From the NCBI RefSeq assembly GCF_021018895.1, contig NC_079378.1:8409001-8473000 (forward strand): DNA of 64,000 nucleotides, in the 5' to 3' direction. A program made the position numbers and the translations under genes. Under the pieces are notes generated by a model. The model was not told the DNA's origin and did not search any database. It worked only from the letters and a program-made list of their open reading frames with translations. The DNA comes from Seriola aureovittata (lineage: Eukaryota > Chordata > Actinopteri > Carangiformes > Carangidae). Shown in pieces: positions 45,154 through 56,292 of this stretch (the first letter of the stretch is position 1; every line of letters begins with the position of its first letter).

Positions 45154-46214
45154 GAGTTGCAGGTGTACGACACACTGAATACAACATGTGAGTAATGTTG
45201 TAGTTTTGTATTAGTGCTTGAATACTTGAAAAGTGATTGAATGACTCAATATCTCATCATAATTGTCAATAAACGAGTCAATATAGAATCACAGTCTATA
45301 AATGGATTTGAAAAATGTCACTGTAAAGTTATTTGTAATTTTTTTTTCTTTCAGTATATTTTCATGTTCATTTACCAACTCATAATGCCAGTTTTTCTCC
45401 ACAGTGAGTTCATTTCATTTTTTTTTTATCATTTTCATTTCATTTGTTCACTGCGTCTTTTATATCATTGAATAACTAGTGGCCTATGTTAATAATAATA
45501 AAGATTCACTTCCGCACACGTCTATGTCATTCAGCAGGGTGTCACGTTGCAAATAAATCTGTGTAGTAGATCCAAATGCAGATTCCCCAGATGAAGGACG
45601 GTCAGAATGTGAGTCATCACAATCATCCTGCATATATACCTCCTCTGAGCTCTCCACCCCCTCCCTCTTTTCATTTAACTATGTCAACACTGCATGGTGC
45701 ACAAACATATAATGAGAGTTTAAAGTTTAAAGCCTCTATATGTGTCGAGTTTTACTTTCGACTTCTTTACTTCTACTTTACATTTTCATCCCAGTCAAGG
45801 TGAGGTTTAGGTTAGGTTGTACTGCCACCCAGTGCCAGGATTTGAGATGAAAGCGTATGGGTTTACTTGAAGTCCCCCTCTCTAGCATCAATAAGCAGTA
45901 TATAAACATTTAATGAATAGTTTATAGCACACTACAGCAGATTTAAGTATTTATTCATGTATGTGTTCACCACTATAACTCCCCCTGTGAGCACCAATAA
46001 CTGAATTCTGCTGTAAAAACATAATGAATGACAATGTAGTAAAACACATTTGTGATAATATAAAACATGTTTTCATAGGAGAAGTTGTAACTGGTTACAA
46101 ATGCTGCACATTCATAAATGCTTAATATCCTTATAGCAGCTTACAGCTACATCATATTGTGGTATAAACTGTATGTATACTGCATCTAGGAGGATTTAAA
46201 ATAAAGTGCGACCT

Positions 46215-46490
46215 GTTAAGGTTATTATTGATTCATCTTCAGATTATTTTCTTAATTAAACAATCAGTTGTGTGGTTTATAAAATGTAAAAGTATGTGAA
46301 ATGCCCATCACAATTTCTTAGTTAAATGTGACATTACCACATATCTTTAATTGTCTGAGCAATATTCTAAACCCCAGAGATATTCCATTTATAGTAATAA
46401 AATACACACCTAACGTGATTGATTGATTTTCAAAGTAGTTGCCCACTATGTGTCTGTTGATCGACTAACCAATCAATCCAATAATTGTTT
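46215..46490. repeat. Fish interspersed repeat (family A)
   Basis: Starts ATTGATTCATCTTCAGATTA, continues with a TTTATAAAATGTAAAAG block and AAATGCCCATCACAATTTCT. It ends with CAAAGTAGTTGCCCACTATG and GTTGATCGACTAACCAATCA. This order matches a common short teleost repeat recalled from general knowledge. Other diverged copies are at about 8531-8710, 25530-25790 (reversed) and 27230-27530. Confidence 0.55.
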
Positions 46491-47367
46491 ATGCTGTAGA
46501 GCAATTTGAGAAATAACTGTAAAAACTTCAACTGGGGTCTTGATACAAAACCTTGAGCACCATGACAACCATCTGCTGATAACATAAGACTTCTTTCTCC
46601 ATATAAGACATTTTGTCGTCACAGTCGAAAAAGCACAGGTGCAGCTAATAAAATGAATGATGGCTGAATTCCATTTAGCTGCTTCAGTTTCTGGCTCTTG
46701 GTATTGTACATGCTGGCTCACTGTCAAGACTCACTGGGGCACTTACACAGAACAGAGCCATCGTTAATGTTATTAGTCACACCTGTGCTCCTACTATCAC
46801 AAGTCAAAATGTCAAACCTATTAACAACTTGAAATCAGACAACATGACAGTAGAAATGCTGTTCTGCCATTACTAGGCACATTGCATGAATTTAATAAAG
46901 TGCAAATCATACAAAATGTCCCTTTGCCTTCTTGAGTGACTCTGAACCTGGATTCCGGCTGCTGCAGTGAAAAAGCAGTTGCCACTTTGAACAGTACGGT
47001 GTAAGTGTTCATAGACTCAGAGGCAAGGCTACTAATTACAGGCAAAAGCTGTGATCAACAGTGTTAAAATCAAAAGGCATCCATACGAAACGGTACCACT
47101 ATTCAGTCTTTCTTGACCCACTCAGTTTTTCAAATTTTCAAAGTAGCATGTTGTACCTTCAGTGTGTCAGTTTCCGTTAATACGTCTATGTGTAGATCAC
47201 ACATTCTTGTGCAACTAACTCTAAATATCTAACTCACTTCCTGAAATCTACAGATAATCACAAGGTTACAGCTCTCTCATCTTAAGCTTTTTCTAGAATA
47301 ACTGCAGCAGATGTTGATTGATGTTGGCCGAGACCCGCTGGAAGACAACGTCGCCTCTCCATCTTCA

Positions 47368-48386
47368 TCACAGAGCAGTTTCTCCCTCTCCTGCTCCCAT
47401 GTCCACCCTCCTGTGCACCCTGCTGTCTTCTATATCCTCCCACTCATCCTCCATCCCCTCTGCATCCTGCGTTCTGATTGGCTGGTTCAAGCGAAGGAGG
47501 CGGTATCTAAGTGGCACCAAGAAGAGGGCAGGGTCGGGCATTGTGTGTGGCCTTCGCGGTGATGTCACTCTCTCCTGTGGGACGCAAGCTCTGACCATCT
47601 CCTCCCTCAGGGTGACACGCCTCCTGTGTCTCGCCTCTGGTTGGCTGGGAGAGGCCGGAGGAGGTGGTGACAGAAGCCAGTCTGAGCCCTCCCCTTCATC
47701 ATCCTCATCCTCATCCTCCTCTTCCTCCCCTTCTTCTTCATCCTTTCCTCTGGGTTCCTCCTCTCCCTCTGCAGCAGACCTGGCGCTCTGCCGTTGCTGG
47801 AACAGTTTTAAGCGTGCAGTGTGGAGCTCGTGGCAGAGGGTCGTGGTGGTGACATTTTGGCGTTGCAGCTCACGACTCAGCAGCGTGATCTTGTGGCTGC
47901 GGCGTTTCAGTTCGTCCAGGAAACGACGCTCTTCTTCCCTGAGGCTCCTACCGAGCGCTGATGTTCGTGCCCGGCCGGCCCGCAGCTCCCCGCGCACAGC
48001 GACCATCATACACTGCTGGTCCTCCAGGAGACGCTCTGCAGCCTCACAGCGTGCTGCCAGCTCTGCTTCCTCCTCTGAGAAACACACATACACACATACA
48101 GTAAGGACTGCACCATATATGCACAACACACACAAACAGAGCACAGGGAGGATGATGAGGAGATCACTCTTTGGTCTGTTTCTCTACAGCCCTCATTTCA
48201 TCTGCTTCATCAGTCCTTCTCATATTACACTTCGTACTCTCTTTTCATAGTGCTTTTCTGTCCTCCTTCATTTGTTTTATCACTTAGTGTAAATGTGTGT
48301 TATAAATAAATAATACACATATACATAAAGTAAGTTTACTGCTCTATGATTCAGAGATCACTCTGCACATCTGCTACTTTTGCTAC

Positions 48387-48457
<71 letters not shown>

Positions 48458-49298
48458 CAACTTTTTCTCTCCCAACACTGATGCTGAAAGCTTCTGCCAG
48501 TGCTGAGTACCTGCATTACCACTATAGAACTCATTGCTGATCATTTTTATATAAGGTGAAATGATGCTAAGGAAGCTCTGGCACTAAAAACTAACTCCAT
48601 ACGCCGCTGTGACGGGATGAATGCAGCTGATATCAGAATGTGTCATAGCCAGTCGCTTCAAAAAGTCAATATCAGAGTAGGCACTGGTGCATCAATCAGT
48701 GCATCCATATTCGTAATGATAAAAACACATATGGAACCTTACACAGCTAAAATATGAGTAAATATGATCAGAAATAATGTTTATTGTCAAGCAAATGACT
48801 ATAAATATATATTTAAAAAATGTACAACATTCAACAGCTCATCATTGTCCCTGTATTGTCCCGATCCGCCTCTGCACAACCTTTCCTCTCAGTAATGATA
48901 ATATAAAATTTCAGCATCTCCCACATATCATTTCTCCCCCTGTCAGCAGGGAGTTGTAATATCTTACCTGCTGTGTTTCTGTCAGGAAACCTGGAGTCCA
49001 GCTCACAACTTAGCTCTGCAAACAGCAGCAGTGGAAGCACAAGAGGCAGACAGAGGGATAGAGCCAGAGATAAGCCAGGGTGACAGACAGACAAGCAGAC
49101 AGACAGGTAGTAAAGTGATTAAGAGACACATAAAGAGATGGAGAGCAGCAGGTCACCGGTAGACTGACCATGACAGCGCCTCTTCAGGTGTGTGATCTCC
49201 AGTTGCAGACCCGTCAGCATGGCCAGGTGCTCCTGCTTCAGGAAGGCAATGCCTCTCTCCACACTGGCCACCTGCTGCTCCAGCCTCCCAGCATCCAT
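47368..49298 (-). CDS. ccdc92b: Coiled-coil protein CCDC92B-like
   Basis: Three coding exons join in phase: 49298-49169, 49015-48968 and 48074-47368. They total 885 nt, 294 residues. The ATG at 49298 (MDAGRLEQQVASVERGIAFL) has a GCCATGG context; an in-frame ATG lies 27 nt upstream. The N-terminal heptad-rich segment (FLKQEHLAMLTGLQLEITHL) and RRFLDELKRRSHKITLLSRE align with the coiled coil of CCDC92. A C-terminal PHTMPDPALFLVPLRYR matches the MPDPTPF block of that family. Between them is an acidic stretch at about residues 165-190, then a proline patch. CCDC92 is reported at centrioles and ciliary bases; the role of the B paralogue is not known to me. The position beside cluh matches human 17p13.3. 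The coiled-coil domain is certain enough; the paralogue label rests mainly on synteny. Confidence 0.88.
48387..48457. repeat. (CTAT)n tetranucleotide microsatellite
   Basis: About 17 uninterrupted CTAT units in the second intron of the ccdc92b-like gene. Confidence 0.95.
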
Positions 49299-50863
49299 GG
49301 CTGAACCCCCACACAACCTGCACACAGATGTTGGTATCTGGATGTATTAGGAATTCCCTGTAGAGCTCTTTACATCACAGTGGTGTCCCAGTTTGAGCCC
49401 TGACATACAACAGTGCTTGGATAGTAAGTGTCAATTCCATCAAAATAGAGTGATGAACCATCTGTTAGTCTGTTCAATAGAGGGATAATATTGTATCTAA
49501 CAACTAAAGACCTAGCTTATGTTACAGTGCTGTCTTTCTGCAACATTTAAGAGGTTTATTGGGTAATTCTCTTGTAAGCTTATTTGCTGAAGCCTACTCT
49601 CATATTTCATCTCATTCGTTTGCTTTTTCGCCCATAAAAAGCTTTATGGTTTCTGCACCGTTGGTCAGTAGTGCTCAGTGTCTACCTGTAACTGTACATT
49701 CATCACTCTGACCGTGGCCTACCGTGATACTGAAGCGGTATCCTATTCAAAGCGTTTCTCATGGATCCCCGTATCGCACCGAGATCTCCGTCCTTGATGC
49801 TGCAGAGATGGAGAAAACAAAAGGCTCGTGCAAAACGTCCAGTCTGCAAACTGACGCTCGTTTCTCTTTAAGCTCCGGGGTGAGACGCTTCACTGTTGCA
49901 GCTGAATGGCGTTTCTCTAAGTGTGAACGGATCCTGCTGCAGTCAGTCGAAATAACCTCCTCATAACCTTCTGCTTGTACGTGCAGTACGGTGCCGCTGC
50001 TGTATTCACAACAAGCAGCCCGGTATGAGGGGTGATCAGTGCCACGAAGCAGGAGGAGGAGGAGCTTCATGGAAATGATGGTAGGCCACCAGCTGTTGGC
50101 AACAAGACAGGGAATAGGATTTTGTCTTTGTAATTTCCTAAAATGATAGTGACTTAAAGTGTAGACACAATGTAGATTTGTTTTCCACCAGTCTTTTGGA
50201 AAAGTTTATGCATCATATGAGGCTATTCTTACATATTCAGAGGCAGAAGTGAGCTCTGCTTGGAAAATAGTGCCGATTCGCAGAGTTAAAAATATATTAT
50301 CATTGTTAGTGTAATTGAGTATTAGCAGTATTGAATGTTGTAGCTGGCTGAGGTGGCACCAGTTTTAAAGTTCCTCTCCAGACATGTTATAAACCAAAAA
50401 GACTGCTATGATTAATATTTTGTTTAACATGATTTTCACACATTGAAGAATGAAAATGAAGACGTAGCGCTGCCCAGAGGGCGTATTATAACCTCTTGTC
50501 TTGTAAATGCAACGATGGCTGAAGCTCTTGTTTAGCGACTCTCCTAGCAAGAAACTGCGTTTGGCGGCAGAGAAAAGTTACAAATATCCCCTTCAAAGAC
50601 AGGAGACAATTTAGAGAGGGGATGCATGCGATGAAGACGCAGGGAACTGTAGCAGTTTATCCTCCAGATTCAAATATCATAATACAGTTTGTATGTAGCA
50701 GTAAATTAATTAAAGCTGTACATATAGCCTGGGCCATTAATCCCATAATACTGAACATTAGATGGATCATTTATAAGGAAAACTGCAGAAGTTCAGGATG
50801 ATTTTATTTATCACTGTAAATAATACATAAATAAATAATTTAAAGAACACACAGCAGGAAGTG
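49299..50863. other. ccdc92b 5' flank and fbxo40 3' UTR
   Basis: Contains the ccdc92b promoter side and the 3' UTR of the minus-strand fbxo40 copy. A minus-strand AATAAA (plus tttatt at 50803-50808) lies about 55 nt past that stop codon. Other short frames here lack recognisable similarity. Confidence 0.5.
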
Positions 50864-53800
50864 TTAAACCAGTTTCTTCATTGTTGCCATCTGTTCCCCT
50901 GTGAATTGGTTGATGAGGCTCGTTCTCTCTTGGCTGCGCCCCTGTTTCATGCTCATGCTGGGGAGGGGAACAGGCTCACTGTGCACAGAGGCCTCATAGT
51001 AAGGACAGACTTTTAGATGAGCAGATATAGGAGGGATGTCGGCCATACGCCAAGAATCCACTGAGGAGAAGAGTCGACTGAACTCCCACACCTGGAGGGA
51101 AACAGGAGAAGAGTCAGGAGGAAAGAAAAACATGCATCACAGTTAGCGGTGGACGGACTGGATGATTTAGTATATCTCACAGGTTTGGCCCTCCACTTGG
51201 CTCCTCTGTGTGAGTAGGTCTTCCTCTCCCAGCGGAGGGTGACCATCCCTCTCTCCTGCAGCAGAGAGGAGCACACCTGCCTCATGAGCCTGGACACCAG
51301 AGCCAGCTGGGACAGGGACAGACTGTCCAGGAAAGTGGCCACGTGGCACAGCACCTCGTACGGCAGCGAGCTCAGAGAGTCCTCCCCTCCTCCTGCCTCA
51401 CCCCCCCCCTCTCTCTGAGCGGCTTCGAGGGTCGGACGTAAGCTGAAACTCCTCAGCTGCTGACTGTAGTGGGAAAAAAAAAAAAAAGATGATTTGTTCA
51501 CTAAATTAAATACAAGCACAAGAGCAATATGATATTTTGTAGACCCAACTATAGGAATCGGATCACTGTGAGTTCTGCTCACCTGTAGGAGACGGTGGCC
51601 TTATGTGTGGAGGGCTGAAACCTCCTCTGGCTGTAGGTGCATCCCAGATACGCTAGGGGGCATCTCTGCTCGAACCATCCACTTAGACATGTCTGGATGT
51701 CACTGTGGACGTTCCTGGAAAGGAGATGATGATTATTACAGTCATTAAACTCACTTCACATGTCTCACAGCTAAGGAAATACATTCATGTTCTTGTGGGG
51801 GACAAATGTAAAAGATAGAAACAGGATTTGTTCTTATTTTATATGAACAGCAGCCTATTTATTGTCCCAGTTGACATTTCCAATCAGCTGCATCCTGTTC
51901 CTCAGACAAATCAACATGTATTACTGTAATGTTAGCCCTTTGAGATAAGAGAGATAAACTGATGAAATGACACATGTGATAGGAGTAAGGAGATCAGCAG
52001 AAGTCACATTCACACCACAAACTCAAACAGGACCACATCAGTACTGTTGACAGACACCTGACGTGTGTGGCGAACTCTCTGCGGTGGAAGGTGTGGCCAC
52101 AGAGGAAGGAGAACACACAGCTGGCTCTGCTGTGTCTGCTGTTCACACTCTCTGCCTGCAGCTGCAGACGAAGCTTCAGCGGTCTGTCCACCATCACCTC
52201 CGCCAGGGTCGTCTTCCTTTTGAACGGAGCCGAGCGGAATGAGTGCGTCTGTGTTCCCACGTCAACATAGAGCCCATCGGCTGCCTTTGACTGGCTGATC
52301 TGCATGGAAACCAATTGATCACATGACCTGATTAACTGTAGGTAAAGGCCATACACCCATTTTTGCATGTATTTTCAGTCCTAAATCATTTTAGACACAT
52401 TCCAGGATGTCACTGTTTTCCATTCATTTCCATGGTGCCTAACAAATTTGCTGTATCAAAACAAATTGTCGCTAGACTTTTAGCACCAAGCGACAAATCC
52501 AGTAACTTTTTTTTCCAGTAACCTGAGCTACTTTGCGAGGAAGAGAATTCGAGTATTACTCCTTTAAGGCTTACACATTACTGCTGGTTAACATGTACTT
52601 TTAATGGGCCATATTTCAGTCACAGTTTCATACTACATAAATAGTTTGGCTCAGATCTGGCCCAGAGCCATCATAAAATCTGGGCCAAATCTGCACAAGA
52701 GACCTGGGCCGGTGTCCACGGGCCAATACCGGTGGTGTGGATCAGATTTTTTGAGTCTTGGAGTCCAGATCCGGAATTGATCTGGACTGGACTGGAGCCA
52801 GATCTGGTCCAATTGTGTGCCAGGTCTGGATCCATATCCGAACTGGATCTGACCCAAGCGCTAAAATGCTAACTCATTTCTGAGTTTTAGGACTCACTCC
52901 TGCAGCACTCCATACATGTGGTGATATGTGTCCACAAAGTAAAACACCAGACATACACTTTACTAAATTCCACTTTCATCTCCCTCATCTGGTTATGCGT
53001 ACAGTTTATATAATTTTATTTATACTGTCACAGATATCTGACTGACCTTGTGACCCATGACCTCCTTCTCAGCGTAGCCCAGCAGGGTGGCTGCTGCTTC
53101 GTCACTGAACCAGTCGTCTTCTTTGACCCCGAGGTCTGATGTGTCCACGCTGCGAGGCTCGCTCTGAGCCCTCGCTGCCGTGTCATACAGATGAACCCGC
53201 CGCCTGTAGTGATAACTGTCAGGGACCTTATAGGACGAAATACATAAGAATATACTACATTAGCATATGAACACAACAGTGGCTGCAATTATCAGAACAA
53301 GGCAACTGTCTTGTACCTTGAAAGAGCGCACGGTCTGGACTGGAATAGGCTCCAGGCTGCCATAGACAAAATCTTTGTCCCTTGGCGTGCAGGCCTCGAT
53401 TTGTCCGAAGGCGATCAGCATGCGCCCATGATGCACAATATACATGTTGTACTCATGTGGGCTGAGCTCCTGCCCCAGGCGCTCCAGCACCCCCTCCTGC
53501 CACGGGGCCTGCCCTGTCTTACTTGTGTCTGCTTGATGGCAGTTTTCCTCTTCCCTCTCTGTGTCTTTGACGTCTGCACTTGGTTTTTTCATCCCGCGGT
53601 CTTGCCTCTCAGCCTCTTTTGAATCTCTCTCACTCTGGGCCTTCCCCTTTTCCCCAGGATTTGGGTTTTGTTTGGGATTGTCTAGGTTCGCCTGAGCGAC
53701 GGCACAGCCACCTCTCTCCATGCTGAACATCATCTCAGAAAGGTTGTATGTCTCTGTGCTGAGGACTCGCCGCTGTCCCGCACTGTTCTGTACAGTCTCT

Positions 53801-54833
53801 TCAACAGTATTCTGATACAAGCTGTTTTCTGCAGGAATGGATGTGTGGGACCCATGGGAGAAAAAGACATTAGATAAACAAATTGCAATATTTCATGTGG
53901 TTTGAAAGACTGAAGGTAATGTACATGTGCATATCAAAAGTTTTTTGAATTTTAAAAGTCATCCGTATCTTATTAATCTCACATGATTTAATCCTCAGAT
54001 TTTTGCAGTTAAAAGCCGAAAGACGTTGGTTTATTAGCAGACATCATTTTGTTAAAGGAAGCATCAGTGTTTTATTGATGATTTGCCATGATTCACCTTT
54101 ACAGGCATCAATGTTTGTGGCACCATTGACAAACCCTCCCACTGCCGTCTCTTCTTTCTTCTCCTCCTTTATTTCCTCCACCTCTTCCTCCTCCATCAGC
54201 TCTGGATAGAGGGGCTTCATTTTCAGGCGGCTGTAAAGGTCTGACTGATCAACCATGGCCATGGCAAAATCCAGAGCCACTTCATCCCGCCCCTCATTTT
54301 CCTTCAGCACATTCTCCTGCAGGGTTATGTCACTGTGTGGGTTTGTGTCATCAGTCGGCCAGCGGAGCCACTCCATGGAGCAACACACCACGCTGGCCGG
54401 ACACACCTGGAGGTGGGCTGCCTGCGAGGAGCGGGGCAGGTGGACCGGGCAGCCGTACCCAGCGTTGAGGCAAGGCACCCTCACGTTAGGGCAGAGCAGC
54501 AGGTGATCCTCCTCTTTGCACAGGTGGAAGAGAGCTCCACAGTGCAGGCGGCAGGGGACGACTGCACAGCACACAGAGACCTCCACCCGAGCCCTGCAGC
54601 GCCGACTGTAGCAGGAATCACAGTGGACATGCTGCCGCACCTTGGAGGCTCGAGAACGATGACTCTGATTGGATAAGAAAGAGAGGGAGTGAAACTGAGA
54701 TGAGAGAGTAGTTAAAGAGAAGCATGGGGATAGAAATAGAGCATATTAAACATGGTGCATCAAGGCTGTATGATTAATCCTAATTTTAAAAATGAAAGAA
54801 GAATTATATCTGTGACTCACCATATTAACAGCA
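50864..54833 (-). CDS. fbxo40: F-box only protein 40, minus-strand copy (complete)
   Basis: Eight coding exons join in phase: 54833-54831 (only the ATG), 54664-54097, 53828-53317, 53226-53047, 52299-52058, 51714-51583, 51463-51181 and 51091-50864. They total 2,148 nt, 715 residues; human FBXO40 is about 709. The N-terminal TRAF-type zinc finger is cysteine/histidine rich (HCDSCYSRRC, CPASVVCCSMEW). The middle has APWQEGVLERLGQE and NMYIVHHGRMLIAFGQIEAC, then VDTSDLG. A second Cys/His region contains FLCGHTFHRREF and EQRCPLAYLGCTYSQRRF. The F-box is at about residues 575-615 (SLSSLPYEVLCHVATFLDSL). In mammals FBXO40 is a muscle-restricted SCF ubiquitin-ligase adaptor that targets IRS1. This copy carries two introns, 54096-53829 and 53316-53227, that the plus-strand copy lacks. 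Reading through either reaches a stop, so both must be spliced. Confidence 0.93.
52625..52870. repeat. Imperfect repeats of a CCAGATCTGG/GGCCCAGA type in fbxo40 intron
   Basis: The stretch is dense in variants of CTGGCCCAG, TCTGGGCC, CCAGATC, GATCTGGACTGGACTGGA and CCAGATCTGG, on both strands. It looks like a decayed array of short palindromic units or a small structured element inside the intron between 52299 and 53047. Confidence 0.5.
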
Positions 54834-56241
54834 CTTTGAATCAGATGTTTTGTTATCCTGCAAGAAAATTGACATACAGATTTAAACTTTAACCATGAAC
54901 CAACGTATTTGGCAATTTAAAGTTATTACGGTTCATCCCGAGGGAAACATGAACATCTGTACCACAAATGTAAACCTCATGATGGCGCAAGAGGAAAAGT
55001 CAGAGGATCAGTCACTAGACTAACACTTCATGCGACCATGGATTTCTGTCCCAAATTTCACTGCAATCCAGCCAATAAATGTTGTTTCCATACGGACTAG
55101 ACCAAAGGTCTAAAAGTCACACAACTAATCAGCAGTGAAAAAAGACAGTTATGGGAAGCATTTGCACATTTATGTAAATTCATGCAAAAACAATGTTACT
55201 TGGCTCGGAAGCACTCACCTTGTTACTGTGACATGAGCTGATAAGCTCAATGTAAATGGTAAATTGCAGGCCTAGTGTTGTTCAGTTGTGGCACTGTAAA
55301 TATCTCAATCAAGCAGAAGAAGCAACTGAAATATTTTACTTCTACAGTTTTATTACTTGTTAGAGAAGTTTCACTTCACTGCTTGCAATTTAGATAAACC
55401 AAAATAGACACTATCGAAAGACTTCAACACATTCACAACGGGCTCAAACCTTATCCAGACAAAGGTCTTACCAAGGTGCTGCCGCAGACGTGCTCTTTCC
55501 TCTCTTGGGTTTTATAACATTGCTTTCAGTCCCTGTGCTCTTTGAACTGGCGGGTTAAAATTAGCCAAGCAGCACCAACAGGTTCAGCAGGAGAAATAAC
55601 TCCCCTCTCAGCTTCTCTGTCTGCAGAGGATTCAAGCCACAGCCACCAAAGTGTATCAGATGCTTTTTAGCTCTTCATTCTGGGGATGAATTAATGAATC
55701 TGTACTCCTGTTTCCAGTACAGTATAAATTATTTAGCTCCTGTGAATGCAATAAAATGCACATTGATTAATTGATTAATCTAAAATCTCCACTAGAGGAC
55801 AGTGTTTGGATATTAAGTCTGACTCAGCCTCATTTTGCTCTCTGCACAGGTTGAAATCAATTGTCAGCAGCACCACAACATGCATCAGAGGGAAGAAGGT
55901 GAGAGAGATCTGCTGATGACCGAGTGGACTGGTAACCCAAACCGTGTTTCTGACCACCTGTGTAAAATTCTGGGTCAGTACTCAGCTCTATTTATAACAC
56001 ACACACACACATAGCAAGGACAGACACTTGGTCTTTAAAGCACAAGACGGAGTCGGTAGACGGAACATGCTTTTCTCCTTCCCAGCTCTTACAGCGGTAG
56101 GCCAGAGCCTGTTGTTCCCATTGACTCTAATGCTGCAGAACTTTCCTGGAATCCTGCCACTGTGCAGTTACATGCACTTTGTTTTCAAGCTGATTGTATT
56201 ATGAGACTTCGAGATTCATTGTTCCCTGTCTGTCTTTGCAG
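54834..56241. promoter_or_regulatory. Intergenic region between divergent fbxo40 copies
   Basis: About 1.4 kb separates the two head-to-head genes. The minus-strand start-codon exon appears to be 54857-54831 (acceptor CTTGCAG). A minus-strand TATAAAA is at about 55510-55516, with a donor GTAAGA at about 55465-55470. A MEF2-type site CTATTTATAA (consensus YTAWWWWTAR) is at 55988-55997. A family-B repeat occupies about 54900-55120. The motifs are visible. Shared muscle regulation is an inference from the MEF2 motif and the known muscle expression of FBXO40. Confidence 0.45.
54900..55120. repeat. Fish interspersed repeat (family B) between the fbxo40 copies
   Basis: AAAGTTATTACGGTTCATCC, CGAGGGAAACATGAACATCT, a CATGATGGCGC block, TCACTGCAATCCAGCCAATA and a GACTAGACCAAAGG end match parts of the repeat also seen at 39620-39960. 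It sits upstream of the minus-strand fbxo40 start-codon exon. Confidence 0.5.
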
Positions 56242-56292
56242 GACAGACGGCTACAGATTAAAGAACAAAACTGGTGCAAGAGGATCTGAAGG

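Larger units (their letters stand above)
43600..47367. other. Intergenic region between cluh and ccdc92b
   Basis: Contains the cluh 5' non-coding exon(s), whose donors I could not fix, and (TG)n at 44661-44680. It also has a TATA-like box at about 44882-44890, a motif cluster at 45057-45153 (separate entry) and a diverged family-A repeat at about 46215-46490. A 136-codon minus-strand open frame at 44763-45173 has no recognisable domain and is not called a gene. The ccdc92b 3' UTR lies at the right end. Confidence 0.6.

Noticed and set aside
44763..45173. 136-codon minus-strand open frame upstream of cluh
   Set aside because: No recognisable domain, no good start context and no splice support. 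Chance open frames of this size occur in 64 kb.
47318..48250. Plus-strand open frame of 310 codons opposite ccdc92b
   Set aside because: Its Ser/Arg-rich translation comes from the complement of the acidic and coiled-coil coding exon. The minus strand matches CCDC92 and keeps phase across three exons.
51475..51487. Poly(A) run before the F-box exon considered as retroposon tail
   Set aside because: On the coding strand it is a poly(T) tract 12 nt from a CAG acceptor, i.e. the normal polypyrimidine tract of that intron.
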